Both the position numbers and the translations under genes were made by a program. A model generated the notes under the pieces. The model had not been told where the DNA came from. It ran no database searches and was given only the letters and a program-made list of their open reading frames with translations. 64,000 bases of DNA. Origin: Phycomyces blakesleeanus NRRL 1555(-) (taxonomy: Eukaryota > Mucoromycota > Mucoromycetes > Mucorales > Phycomycetaceae). The stretch is from NCBI RefSeq assembly GCF_001638985.1, contig NW_017265188.1:1-64000 (forward strand), given 5' to 3'. Positions 23,268-34,696 of the stretch are shown here, one piece after another. Each line of letters starts with the position of its first letter. Position 1 is the first letter of the stretch.

Positions 23268-26214
23268 CAGCTATATGTTACACTATTTTGATTTATGTCA
23301 TACTTTTGACTAAAAATAAATAAATGAATATATATATTCTTAATAGTAGTTTAAAATTGATATCTATTTTTGGCTAGATAGAATTTGGATTAAGTAGCAC
23401 ATGCACCTACTGTGGCGTTAAATAAATGGGATTATTTATTCGATCTAAACACTTCTTCTACTTGAATACAAAATAAAAGTCTTCTTTAAAGAGATACACA
23501 GATCATCATCATCGTTTTTTTTTAGTTTATTTTCTAAATTTCAATTTTTGTACTTAAATATTAAGATAGCTCTCATATACAGATATTTTATCCTTATAAT
23601 ATACATACCCAAAGTACTGGGTGTGTTACCCACACATTTAGATATCATTATGCCAAGGAAAGTGCGACGCCAAATCTAAATAATCAACCTTGGGTCGATT
23701 TAAGAAAGCAAATGAATCAGTAAAGACAGTTTTGAATATATTACTTACCAATCTCAATCGTTAAGCTGTCTACAATTTCCCCCTTTTTTTTGAAATCATG
23801 ATTTTTTAGGCGCATTTTTGTTAACATGGTTAGTGTGGATTATTGTTTGGTTTTTGTAAATCTAAACAGGTCCAAGATAACGTCTTGACAGAATTGTTTT
23901 TTTTTTATGTTGCGCAGTTAACTTGATTTTTCCTTTGGTTCTCTAATGTCGTGGTACCACGATCATCGAACACGAAATTGTATCTGTCTTTATTTTATTT
24001 TATTTTATATTGTATTCTTATTACTATAATTATTATTACGGGAGGTACAAAAAATACTATGATTGTGGCGCAGTGCTAATATCGGAAGGAGGCACCCGGT
24101 CACATATATTTGATGAACACAAAACACAGACTACAGCACTCACGACAATAAAACTCTCTTTTTTTTTTGTATTTTAACAAAGAACAGCCATATCACTAAA
24201 AACGATCTAACTAATATTAATAAGAATCTGACATTAGAATTGCACAGCAAATACAGATATCATTATATCATTATATCATTATATCATTATATCGTTATAT
24301 CGTTATACTACACGCAATTCAGCTGTAAATTCATATATACATATTCTTATCTAATGAATAGTAAAGAAACAGATATAGTACTTTTCTATATAAAATTTAA
24401 AAGCATAAAAAAACAACTTCCAAATCAGGCTATTTTAGGTCAGTGAGTGGGATGGGGGTACACCCTGGATCCAAATTGATTTACTTTGAAACAGCTGCAC
24501 AGTTAAAGTATTTTCCCCCACTTCTCTCTTAAAAGAACTACGCCACTAGATTATCATACCAAGGCACTGACCCGTTTCCTTCTTTACTGTCTTCTTTACA
24601 AACATATACTCATTTACACATACATTCATTCAATTTAATACATGAACAATGATATGATCCCATTTCAATCAATTACCAAAATTATTTCTAGCTATTCAAC
24701 ATCAAGACATAAATGCAAACACTATTGCCTTTCTTTCTTTCTTTTTTCTCTTTGTCTCTAGACAGTAACACCTCTCTTACTACACCGGGTTTAATAAATG
24801 ACAATTCACTCGTGCCTCCCAATGTGATTTATTATTACATCATCAGATGCTGTGGTGCTATTAAATCACCAGAGACACCAACTGTGGCTGGAGTGTACAA
24901 CTTACTAGATAGAATACATAAAGAAGCAAATATCACAAAGACATACATCTATTTTTCTTTATGCATTTCTAATCAAATAAAACCAATTCATTTATAATCT
25001 ACCTATAGTCCAAGAATAGCCCAGTTTGTACCAGATACACAAAATAAATAATAATAAATAAAAAAACCTTATACAAAATCGTGGTAATTTTGAACCCTAT
25101 TTTATTATTCTACAAATCCAACTCTTTGTTTTTTTTTATATATATATAACAATGTGTGTGTGTGCGTATGTTTCTTTTCCTTGGTCGTGTAACTCTATTG
25201 GTTTCACAATTCTATTAATCTAATTTTGTGGCTGAATCAGCCTGAAATATCCGTTGTATCCAACTCCGTGACAAGAATAATAATCATTACACCAAGCCAC
25301 TTGCTGCCCCACTAACTATCACTCTTTTTTTTTTATACATACATCCTTTTCATGTTATTTTATTACCTCTACTATAGATTGGTAAGGTTGACTCATAGCT
25401 GTAGTGTCCAATGTGTGATACAGTGTACCCAGTGCACTTGGACTCTCAAGACATTAAACACAAATAAGCTTAGAGGCAGATGCTACTGCGCATTTTACAA
25501 GAAATTAGCAATGTGTAGTATGTGTAGTATGCTCAATTTTCTTATTTTGATCTTTTTATTTATTAAAATTATCCATTAAATCTGTAGACCCTAAACAATA
25601 TGATATATTTTATGTCTACACTTGCTTTATATTCTAATTAGCATCTACAACAAAAGCATAGTTTATTCTATATATATAAGTTGACCTTTTAATGAATATC
25701 AATAGTAATTAATGGCAGAAAGAAAAAAACATTTATTTGTATAATAGTAATAGAGTCAATGGTATCAATAGGCTTCTTTTTTTTAAAAAGACATTTTATT
25801 ATCATCATTATTGTTTGTGAAAACATGATAGTATATTATAATTTATTAAATAACAACAAAACGTAAAGATCAATCATATAGTTAGATACTTTGAATATAT
25901 AAGAAAGTGTTTCAATATGATTTATGTTTTAATTATTTTTTTGGTTTGTTTTTGAAAATTTACAGTAAGAGAAAAAAAATGAATTGGGCATATGGGTATA
26001 ATGGTGGCATAAATGTTGTAATCTAATATCTAAAGTAAATGTAATGAAATGTAATGTAATGTAATGAAATGAAATTAAAGAGCATGAATGAATAAAGAGG
26101 TCTAAGTTAGTGTACATGAATGAGAAAAGGAAAAGAAAAGAAAAGATAAATAAATAAATAAATAAATTAAAGAGGATATTATAAACAGGGATTTGTACAT
26201 TTTTGCATAGTTTG
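23268..26214. other. Spacer between zinc-finger paralogues 3 and 4
   Basis: No supported gene. An exon-like stretch at about 24765-24950 (+) follows a CTCTAG acceptor-like site (frame with VIYYYIIRCCGAIKS and VAGVYNLLDRIHKEANITK), and a Cys-rich frame lies at 25380-25550 (+). Neither has a credible partner exon or motif. An 8-bp minisatellite lies at 24258-24308. Confidence 0.4.
24258..24308. repeat. 8-bp minisatellite
   Basis: About six tandem units: four of ATCATTAT followed by two of ATCGTTAT. Confidence 0.85.
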
Positions 26215-27270
26215 TTAATGGCGAGTTCGTCTATTGTGTCTTGCTAGATTGGATTTGCTGGAAAACGATATTGCACATGGTTTGCACTCCCATTCGTTAA
26301 CACACCGTGTATGTGATTCTACGTGCCGGATAAAATTGCTCACACGATCTGTGCTATAAGAACAGAAGCAACAAATATGCTTCTTAATTTTATCGGATGA
26401 TTTGACTCCTTTACGTCCTCTCTTGTTTCTTTGATTTTTGGTTCCGGAAGATGTATTAGTGACTGGATCTCGGAGGAGTCGGTGCAACCAGTCGGTGTTT
26501 TCTTCTCCAGTATTAGAGGCATAATCAAAGTTTGATTTCAGTTCATAAAAAGGCATAAACATAGTATTTGGGGATCCATTCATAGACATAATCGTAGAAC
26601 GGTCGGTAAGCATTGGAGAATCGTACTGGGACAGGCATGTGGAAAGACCGGGAGTGAAAGGCTCAGGCGAGTCAGTGTACTGTTGCTGTTGCGTTACAAA
26701 AAACGGCTGCGGCTGGTATGTTCCTGGATACACCTCTTGAGATATGTTCTCAATTGGCCAGGATCCTTGACTAGCAGGGTTGTCGACCAGATTAAAAAGA
26801 CAAGGGTCCTCTTCAAGAAATTGTTTCAAAAAGGTTTGGAATAAAAGATTGTTTTCGTCTGGTACGCTCGAAGCTTTGTTTACGTCGGTTTGGGTCGGCA
26901 TGAAGTCGTCTTGGAGGATACTCAAAGAGCAACAAGGAGGTGTAATATTGTTTTGAGCCAAAGCCAAATGTTGGTCTTGAATAGGAACATTTGCATTTTC
27001 GGACAGAAACGTGTCACAGTGATAGCCACCCATATTAGGCGCTTTGACATTGAATGCATAGGTAGGTGTTAAACAGGAGTGCAATAGCTCTGATCCAGCA
27101 GCAAGTAGTTCTTCCATGGGCTGGCCTTGAGAGAAACTAGAGTCAATGTTGACGTCCAGAGATTCAAATTGAAGGCAGTAATTGCAAGAACACTTGAGCA
27201 GATCACCACAATGTGGGGAAAGCACTAAAGGTACTCCAGAAATGGTGTTTACAGACTGTGTAATAGACAT
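26215..27270 (-). CDS. Two-finger C2H2 zinc-finger protein, paralogue 4
   Basis: Single exon. The preferred start is the ATG at 27270 (MSITQSVNTIS, 351 residues), because it matches the N-terminus of paralogue 3 and lies about 111 nt downstream of a TATAAATA box. The in-frame extension to 27435 would run through that box and adds a hydrophobic, compositionally odd leader. The middle is acidic and Pro/Gln-rich with a CSCNYC cluster near residue 30. A basic stretch (NQRNKRGRKGVKSSDKIKK) precedes the fingers CCFC-x12-H-x3-H and CKPC-x12-H-x5-H. The second finger has a longer H-H spacing and a divergent tail (RRTRH) compared with the other paralogues. Confidence 0.87.
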   Translation of the reverse strand: MSITQSVNTISGVPLVLSPHCGDLLKCSCNYCLQFESLDVNIDSSFSQGQPMEELLAAGSELLHSCLTPTYAFNVKAPNMGGYHCDTFLSENANVPIQDQHLALAQNNITPPCCSLSILQDDFMPTQTDVNKASSVPDENNLLFQTFLKQFLEEDPCLFNLVDNPASQGSWPIENISQEVYPGTYQPQPFFVTQQQQYTDSPEPFTPGLSTCLSQYDSPMLTDRSTIMSMNGSPNTMFMPFYELKSNFDYASNTGEENTDWLHRLLRDPVTNTSSGTKNQRNKRGRKGVKSSDKIKKHICCFCSYSTDRVSNFIRHVESHTRCVNEWECKPCAISFSSKSNLARHNRRTRH

Positions 27271-29208
27271 TGAATGATGTTGGCTATACAGTGACTGGTG
27301 TATAGACCGGTAAGCTTGGTATTTTGAAAAGTGAAGATAAACAGAAAAAGAGAGGGATCTGAACAGACAATAATTCGATGGGTATTTATAAAAAAAAATC
27401 AAAAAATTTAAAAAATAAAATACAAATGATAGCAATTCTGTCAGTGCCTGGAGCGTGCCTGATGTGTAACCAAGAATCGAAAAACATCAGCCAATGGTAT
27501 CACTATTTTTATTCATTGAATAACTATTTCTGGGACAATGTATTTTCTCTAATATATATACACAACAGTCACAGGAGGTGGAAGAGCTATCGACATCATA
27601 GGCGAAACCGCCCTTTTAAAATAATAATAATAAAAGGTTTCTTTTTTACACAATTTCCTAAAATGATTGTCCAAGTAAGTTGGCTACTAAAATGGACATT
27701 TTGCTTTTTGTGTCTTTTTGTGTTTGTGTTTTTTTTTAATTGTTTATTAGTTATTTTGAAATACCAGGAAGATGGAATCTTTTTTATTTATTGCCTTTTT
27801 ACTTTTCATACAACACATTCTAGTTGTTTCAATTTTTGAAATGAAACATACATGCTCAGCTATACTTATATATTTGATCCAATAGCATTTATATTCATTT
27901 AGTTTTCTTTCCTTTAAAAAGAAGTGTTTGGAACAAGAGTACCTATGTTGGTTCCTGATTTCTTTATATTAAATATAAGGCATTGATCTAATGATAACGT
28001 GGCTCGTCTGTCGATCCTTTTGATCATCATAGTTACTATGCCCTCTTCTTTGAGATGCCTGACATCTGCCAAGATTATTAAAAAATCAGGTTCAAACCAA
28101 TACACATACAGAAGAGTTCGGACATTAGAAAGGGATGAGATTTCTCTGCTTGGCGGATTACTGCGACATGGTAACAAGAACTATTTGGTGACCAAAATAC
28201 GTAATTTTGGATATGGTTATCTATGGGATCACCCGAAAAAAAAACCAATGGAAAACAAGCACGATCCTGGGTACAATGTCAAGTTAACAACAATAGAACA
28301 TTGTTGTCGTAATAATAAAAGAAGAAAAAGTTACTTTAGCAGCAGCAGCAGCAGCAACAACAGCAGAACACAGAGGGTTTCCTGTACTTCATTTCAATTG
28401 AAGCAAACTCAAAAAAGAAGAAACTTCAATAGAATAACTGTATTACCTTTATTCATAATTTTGTTTTCAAAATCAAAGAAGCTCTTAATTTTATGTAAAT
28501 ATATGAATTACATAATAGTTTAATGAGATGATTATAATTTATTATAATTTTATATTAAAATACAATAAAAATTATGGAATGGATTAATTTTCGGTGTCCT
28601 TGGCCGTTCATATTTTCTTTATTTTTCCCCAAGTATTCTTGATTTCAATACAAGCTCTTTTTTTGAGAGGCGGAAAACTCTATCTTCCAACTGACCTGAT
28701 ACTTTCTTAGACCAACACTTGACCAAACTTCTGGAACTTACCAAACATGACTCATAGTAGCTACAACTGTCCAATAAAAGTATTTTCCTATGAGAATTGG
28801 CACTACACATCAATAATAGCATAAAAAAGCAACTGATTGACTTGATACCCAAGAGGGAGAAAAAACTCTCTCTTCTTTAAGAAAAAAAAAGTTTATTCAT
28901 TTTATGCATTTGCAAGGTATATGATATATGTGAGGGTTAATGGAAATTAAATAGAAAGGTTGGAATAAATACAATGGGTTGGTGGATATATAGAGTGGAT
29001 AGGTTAGATTAATAAACTATAGGCATTAATTCTAAAATACAAAAATGTCATAGAAAATGAGAGTATAAAAGGACTGTACATAAAATAGAAAATAACGATA
29101 GTAATAATAGTAGTAATAGCAATAGTAATGGTAATAATAACAGAAAATAATAATACAAGTTAAGAGAATAAATAAGAATACATTATAAAAATGAGTGTAA
29201 AGGGGTCA
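27271..29208. other. Spacer between the zinc-finger cluster and the Sel1-repeat gene
   Basis: Contains the paralogue 4 promoter. A + strand frame from an ATG at 28037 to 28523 (about 161 residues) has a fairly protein-like first half (RRVRTLERDEISLLGGLLRH, LVTKIRNFGYGYLWDHP) and a low-complexity second half with poly-Ser. I recognise no family and see no promoter, so I do not call it a gene. The rest is A/T-rich with AAT/AGT trinucleotide runs near 29095-29150. Confidence 0.35.
27383..27390 (-). promoter_or_regulatory. TATA box of zinc-finger gene 4
   Basis: TATAAATA on the minus strand about 113-120 nt before the ATG at 27270. Confidence 0.6.
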
Positions 29209-32200
29209 TTAATACGAAGCCATCGAAGCCCTGGAAGATACAAAGCTAGGCTCGCTTTCAAGCTGTGCATTTCCTATGTAAATATATATTGTTAGAATAA
29301 AGTCCTTTTAAGTAAAAAAGAGAAAAAAAGAGAGAAAGCTTACGGAAGCTGTTCGCACGGTCATAATATTCTTGGGCCTTTACTGGGTCAGCTACTAGAC
29401 CACCCAGACCATGGGTATAATAATACCCCACACGGTCAATGGCTTCAACATCATCATCAAATTCAGCCGCTTGGCGCCACCAGAATAATGCTTCCGACTC
29501 ACTGGAATCAACACCTACACCATTCTCGTAACACGATGCCACCTTACCAAACGCATCTCTACCACCGTCCTTGGCAACTGCCAAGAGTTGTGAGAACCCC
29601 TCAACTCCGTCCTTTTCAACAGGTTTCCATCCATTGAGATAGTATAGCGCCACCATAACGCGGGCATAGGCGCCCGTATCATCCTTGAAACTACAAGCAC
29701 CTTGGAAATTTACAAACGCATCACTGCGTAACTTTTCGGCTTCTGAAACATCCACTGTATTCTCAGATTTGGCGTACAAGAGGTTTGCAATAGCAAGATC
29801 GGCAAAGGCACCGGCTCCCATCCGATGAGCCTTCCTGTACCAAGTAAGCGCACTCTCATGATCCATGGTGTTTCTGCGGAGATAGCCCTCGTCATAGTAT
29901 GTACCCACCATAAGCGCAGCCATGCAATGATTGAGCTTTGCAGCCGACCGGAAGTAACTCAAGGCCCGACCGTAATCTTGTTCAATATGATATCCCTTGG
30001 AGCTGCTGTGGAAACCTTGATGGTAGATATACCCTAGGCGAGTTAATGCCTCTGGAACATCTGCTTTGGCGGCCAATTCAATGTATTGCATTCCTTCCTT
30101 GTATTCTTCTTGTCTCCACAAGATGTCACCAAGACACATCAAAGCCTCCTTGTGTCCTTGATTTGCGGCCTTTGTAAAGTACTTCTTTGCTGCTGCAGGA
30201 TTGGCACTAAGGTTGGCAAGACCACTGGCATGGAACAAGCCAAGTTGGTACTGAGCATCGACATGGTTACCTTTGGCGGCTGCACGACCAAACCATTCAA
30301 AGGCACTTTCTTCATTTCCATTAAGACTCTCAAAGTTTCCTAGTTGATACATGGCCTCGACATGCTCAGAGCATTGAACTGATCTATTGTACCACACACT
30401 GGCAACTTCAGTGTCTACATCCACTGCTCTTCCGTGCTCATGACATTCTCCAATAGTAAAATAAGCCATTCCAAGTGCTTCGGTCTCTTGTTCGGTCTTG
30501 TTATCAACCTTCTCAAGCTCTTCGGCCGCCTCGTGAAGTTCAGCTAATCCGGCACGAGCGTCCTGGGGGACACCGCCTTTGCCTTGAATACGATAACCGG
30601 CCAATACGACACGAGAGTAGTATCGATGGGAAATCTTGGTCAGCCACACAACTACTTCTTCAGGTTGTTCAAGCTGTTCGCAGAGCCGGGCGGCGTTTTC
30701 AGCAGCCTGTTCATGACCTTGATGGGCAGCTTTTCTGTAGGACTCCAGAGCACGGACAGGGTTGATCCTGGTCTTTGAGTTACCGAGACCATATTCGTAA
30801 AGGAGACCAAGCTGGTAGTTGGCTTCCTGGTCATTAAGGTGACTGGCTTCTTCTAACAGCTCATACACTTCACGGCCATTCCAACTAATGTCATCCCGAT
30901 TCTCGCGCAGCCAAAACAGTCCAAGCTCACGGATACATCCTGGATGGTTCATAGACCGACCACGTTCAAAAAGTTCTTGTGCAGTGGCATCTTCATCATC
31001 TGAAATAGCTAGTAAACCAAGTTCGTAGATTGCAGATCCTTGGCCTTCATCTGCAGCATGACCAAGCCATATCTTGGCTTCATCAATGTTTCGGTCACTG
31101 GGAATTCCATGCAATAAGAGATAACCTGTAAGTAAAAAAAAAAATTAAAAAAATATTGCATGATTAATATACAAGTTTGATTGATTCAATGTTTTGTTTC
31201 AAGAAAAAGAGACTTACCAAGGTAGTATCTGACTTGACGAGCTTGTACCATTGTTTCGTGTGAATAGCGGGTCATAGGATCCAGAATACCCTGGAGGACA
31301 CGGAATTCCTGAAGAGACCTTTCATACTGTTTTTCTTGACAGAGGAGTCGAGCCATTTTGAATCTTGCGTTTTCTTGGGACCAGTGAATTGGAACGGTTG
31401 TAGGTTGTTCTAGTGCTTTGTCATACCATGAGATGGCTTGTTCGACATCTCTTGGAGTACCAAATCCCTTTTCGTAACACATTCCTTTCAAAGATAAAAA
31501 AGAAAGAGAAAAAGTTAGGATTCAAATATATATATAAATACGCTTGATGATGTTATAAGTACCAAGTAATGACAGCGGTTCAATAGAAGATTCTCCAGGT
31601 CCAAGGGACACCATCTCAACGAGCCATTGGAATACTTGTCGGCGGTCTTTTTCAGCACCCATTTTGCGATGAAGTACCAGACGTGCCTTTCCAATGCGAG
31701 ATTTCCAGCCGAGAACTGATTTGAGGATATTAGTTTCAACAGTACGTTCATATTGATTCCACGCTTGGTCCCACAGGGTCTTGCGCTCAAATATCTCAGC
31801 AATCATAATAGTAGCCCTAAAAGAATAAGATGTATACAGATATACATATATGTCAGTGTTTAAATAACATCATTTCAAATCAATTGCCACCCCAAAATAA
31901 ACAAATAAATAAACAAATAAATAACAATCTTTGTCTTACATTTGATGATTGAGACTTTCTGCTTTTTTGAGACACACGAGCGCTTTTTCAAGATTGCTTG
32001 ACACAGCCCATCCATTTTCATAGTAACGAGAGAGATCACACCATGAGAGAGGATCATCTTTGAGCTTGATTGCTCTAGTTAGCAGCTCGAGTCCGGTGGC
32101 ATGTCGTTCGTTTTCTCCAACTGATAAAATCAGGCCAGTTTCATAAGCCTTGGCAAGCTCTCTGAGGCCTGCAGGATGTTCCATTCGAACAGCAGTGTCT

Positions 32201-33481
32201 AGCCATTCAATAGCTTCCTTGTGAAGGGCATCAGATTCGCTCGGGCTGGTAATCAGGAGCTTGGCAAGGCTGATCATAGGGTCTGGCAAGCCATTCTTTG
32301 AAGCAGCTCGGTAGAGTTCGATGGCTTTTGGGATATCGGATTTCTTGAGAGGTGCCAGTCCGTTGGCATAGTAAAGACCAAGACTGTATTGGGCAGTAGG
32401 ATGGCCGGCGTTAGCAGCCTTGGTATACCAGTCAAAAGCCTTGACTTGGTCTTTAATCGTGACAGACTGGTGACTGAACCCATTGGCCAACATGCGGGCA
32501 ACCTTGTGCATAAGATCTACGTCTCCATGGAGTGCGCCTTGCTCATAGTAATCAAAGGCTAGCTTCAAATTGGGCTCGATTTCGACCTGGTTGTTCATAT
32601 TCTTAATTCCACTTTCGTAGCCTGCGCCGATCCAATAGTGGGCTTCCCAGAACTCGCCTGTCCTGGCAAGAGCGAGTAGGTCATTGAATCCCCCTACAGG
32701 GTCGCAAATTGACTGTCCCCATCCGTTGATATGGTAACGTGCAAGCATCAGACGCGCTCTGAAAAGGAAGTTCCGACTGTCTGGATCTTTGGCTGTTGCA
32801 AGGCTGCCGACTGCCTTTCCAAACCATACATAAGCTTCGGCACGTCTATCCATACGATGTAATAGGATGGCTCTGGAGTATATTGCAACATAGGTGCCTG
32901 CTTTACCGGCTTTTTCATATAGCTCGAGTGCCTCCACAGGGTTTTTGGTGCATCCCCTGCCGTTTTCTGCTTGTTCACCTAAAAGACCCAAGGCATAGCC
33001 ATCGCCCTGAGAGGCGGCGATCTTGAAGAGAGACCGGGCTTTTAAATCGTCTTTTGGTACTCCCATGCCTTGGTAATACATTAATCCGAGTATGCGGTTA
33101 GCCTGACGATAGTTTGTGTTTGCTGCCAGGGTCAGATGACGAATAGCAAGGGAAATGTTATATAAAGGATTCTGTTCTGATCTGTAGATTGAGCCAAGCA
33201 TGTAGTGAGCGATTCCATAGTGAGGGTTGTTGATGTCGGTGCCTGCTCGTTCGTAAAGTGATACTGCATGTTTAAAATCTTTCTTTACTCGAGTGCCTTG
33301 TGCGTACAGTGATCCGAGTTTGAGGAATGCCCAAGGATGGTTCTAATTAGGAATAGTGTTGATATTTTCTTAATGAGCAAAATAATAATAATAATTCTCC
33401 CTTGTCTATTATTATCACTGCTGCTGCTGCTGCTGTTGTTGTTGTTGTTGTTGTTGTTGTTATTGTTATTGTTATTGTTAT

Positions 33482-33513
<32 letters not shown>

Positions 33514-34696
33514 TTATTATTATTATTATCATTTTGAATATTTTTTTCCTTACTTGGCTAGCCGCCCGATTGAGCCACCCAAGTGCTTCTTGGACAACAT
33601 GTTCTTCTTTAACAAAGTTTTTAGTAAATGCATCGATGTAATCAATAAGCAATACACCAAGAGACGCTTGGGCATCGGAATAATTGTGATGGGCTGACAA
33701 TTGATAAAATTCTTTAGCCTTTATGGGGTCTCCCTTGTTTTCGTACTGCCAGCCAATGATGTGTTGTGCAACCGGGTGTCCTCTTGTGGCCGCCTTTTGA
33801 AAGAACTCTGTAGCCTTTGCTGTATCAGCAGCGGTTCCTTGTGCTTGAATTAACATGTACCCACTGCAGTATTGTGATAGACAGACGGTCATCATTGTTT
33901 CAGGGTCTGTCTTATGCTCGCCTTGGATAGCCGCCCGACTTATCCAACGGTAGGCAAGGGCGTAATCCTTTTGTTGGTTTGGAGTAAGTCCATGATAATA
34001 ACAAAGGCCAAGAGAGTAAAATGCGTTGATGTGATTGGTTGTTTCGGCAATATTTAACAACTCTTGGAATCCTTGGCTAATGGCGACTGGGGTGCCATAG
34101 CCCTGTAGCCTGGCCTGTGCGACTAAAGTACGCAATTGAGGATCATGGGTGGTGTCAGCTTTGATCAGCAGACTTTTGAATTGCGCTGAAGGAGACTTTG
34201 GGTCAGAGTTGGGTGGGTTGATTGGTAAGGTGTGAGGTAATGTTGATGTACTGGATATACTTGAAGATCGGGTGTGGTTTTGAAGAAGAGGGCTTCCGAA
34301 GGCGTGTGATTTTGAATGGAGTGAGACAGATGATAGTGAGGAGCATGCTGTGCTGATTGTCGAGAATACAGTCGTTCTTAATGAGTCAAGTGATGTAGTC
34401 GAATTTACGCTGATACCAGAGACTACAAAGTCTGGTGGGTGTAAAACGTGGTTGACTGTGGGCTGGATAGAATGTGTCTGTAGAATCTGATTGAGGTCAA
34501 GGTCGGCTTCGAATGTTGATAGGCGAATTTCGCGAGTTCGTTCTCTCTCCATCGGTGGTCGAACAGGTATTGGTAAAGGTAAAGGTGGCGGTGGTTCTGG
34601 TAGTGGCTGTGATTTCTGGGATGAAGTAGATGAAGATGTGCTGGATTGTCGAACAGCGACATTTTTTGGCTTGATCTTTGACTGGTGCGCGCCCAT
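29209..34696 (-). CDS. Giant Sel1-like-repeat (SLR/HCP-type) protein with N-myristoylation-type N-terminus
   Basis: Six exons, complement(29209..29273, 29344..31125, 31218..31484, 31542..31816, 31940..33342, 33554..34696), 4935 nt, 1644 residues. All junctions have GT-AG ends and matching phases. The protein starts MGAHQSKIKPKNV, a good N-myristoylation signal (Gly2, Ser6, Lys7). The first 200 residues are Ser/Pro/Thr-rich. From about residue 205 to the C-terminus Sel1 repeats follow with little interruption, for example AFYSLGLCYYHGLTPNQQKD, AQHIIGWQYENKGDPIKAKE, AQYSLGLYYANGL, AIDRVGYYYTHGLGGLVADP. The tail ends RASMASY. Sel1/TPR-like solenoids act as scaffolds; fungal examples include the chitin-synthase activator Skt5/Chs4, but this protein is far longer and I cannot assign the partner. 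Membrane attachment through myristate is inferred. The first intron carries a compound trinucleotide repeat. Confidence 0.9.
33418..33530. repeat. Compound trinucleotide microsatellite inside intron 1 of the Sel1 gene
   Basis: On the + strand: CTG units, then GTT units, then GTTATT hexamers, then TAC/ACT units, then ATT units, about 113 bp without interruption. It lies wholly within the 211-nt first intron (33343-33553), so length changes would not alter the protein. It generates spurious poly-Leu, poly-Val and poly-Thr frames on both strands. Confidence 0.9.

Noticed and set aside
24258..24308. Possible CRISPR-like array
   Set aside because: Units are 8 bp and directly adjacent with no spacers; a minisatellite in a eukaryotic genome.
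27271..27435. Upstream in-frame start of zinc-finger paralogue 4, which would add a hydrophobic leader
   Set aside because: The extension reads through the TATA box and has spacer-like composition; the internal MSITQSVN start is conserved.
28085..28100. tRNA B-box-like GGTTCAAACC
   Set aside because: No A box or acceptor stem at the right distance; no tRNA could be folded here or elsewhere in the window.
29515..33026. Many 60-95-residue open frames on both strands in 29.5-33.0 kb
   Set aside because: They are shadows of the Sel1-repeat exons, whose repeats keep several frames open.
33337..33641. Poly-Leu, poly-Val and poly-Thr proteins
   Set aside because: They translate the intronic trinucleotide microsatellite.
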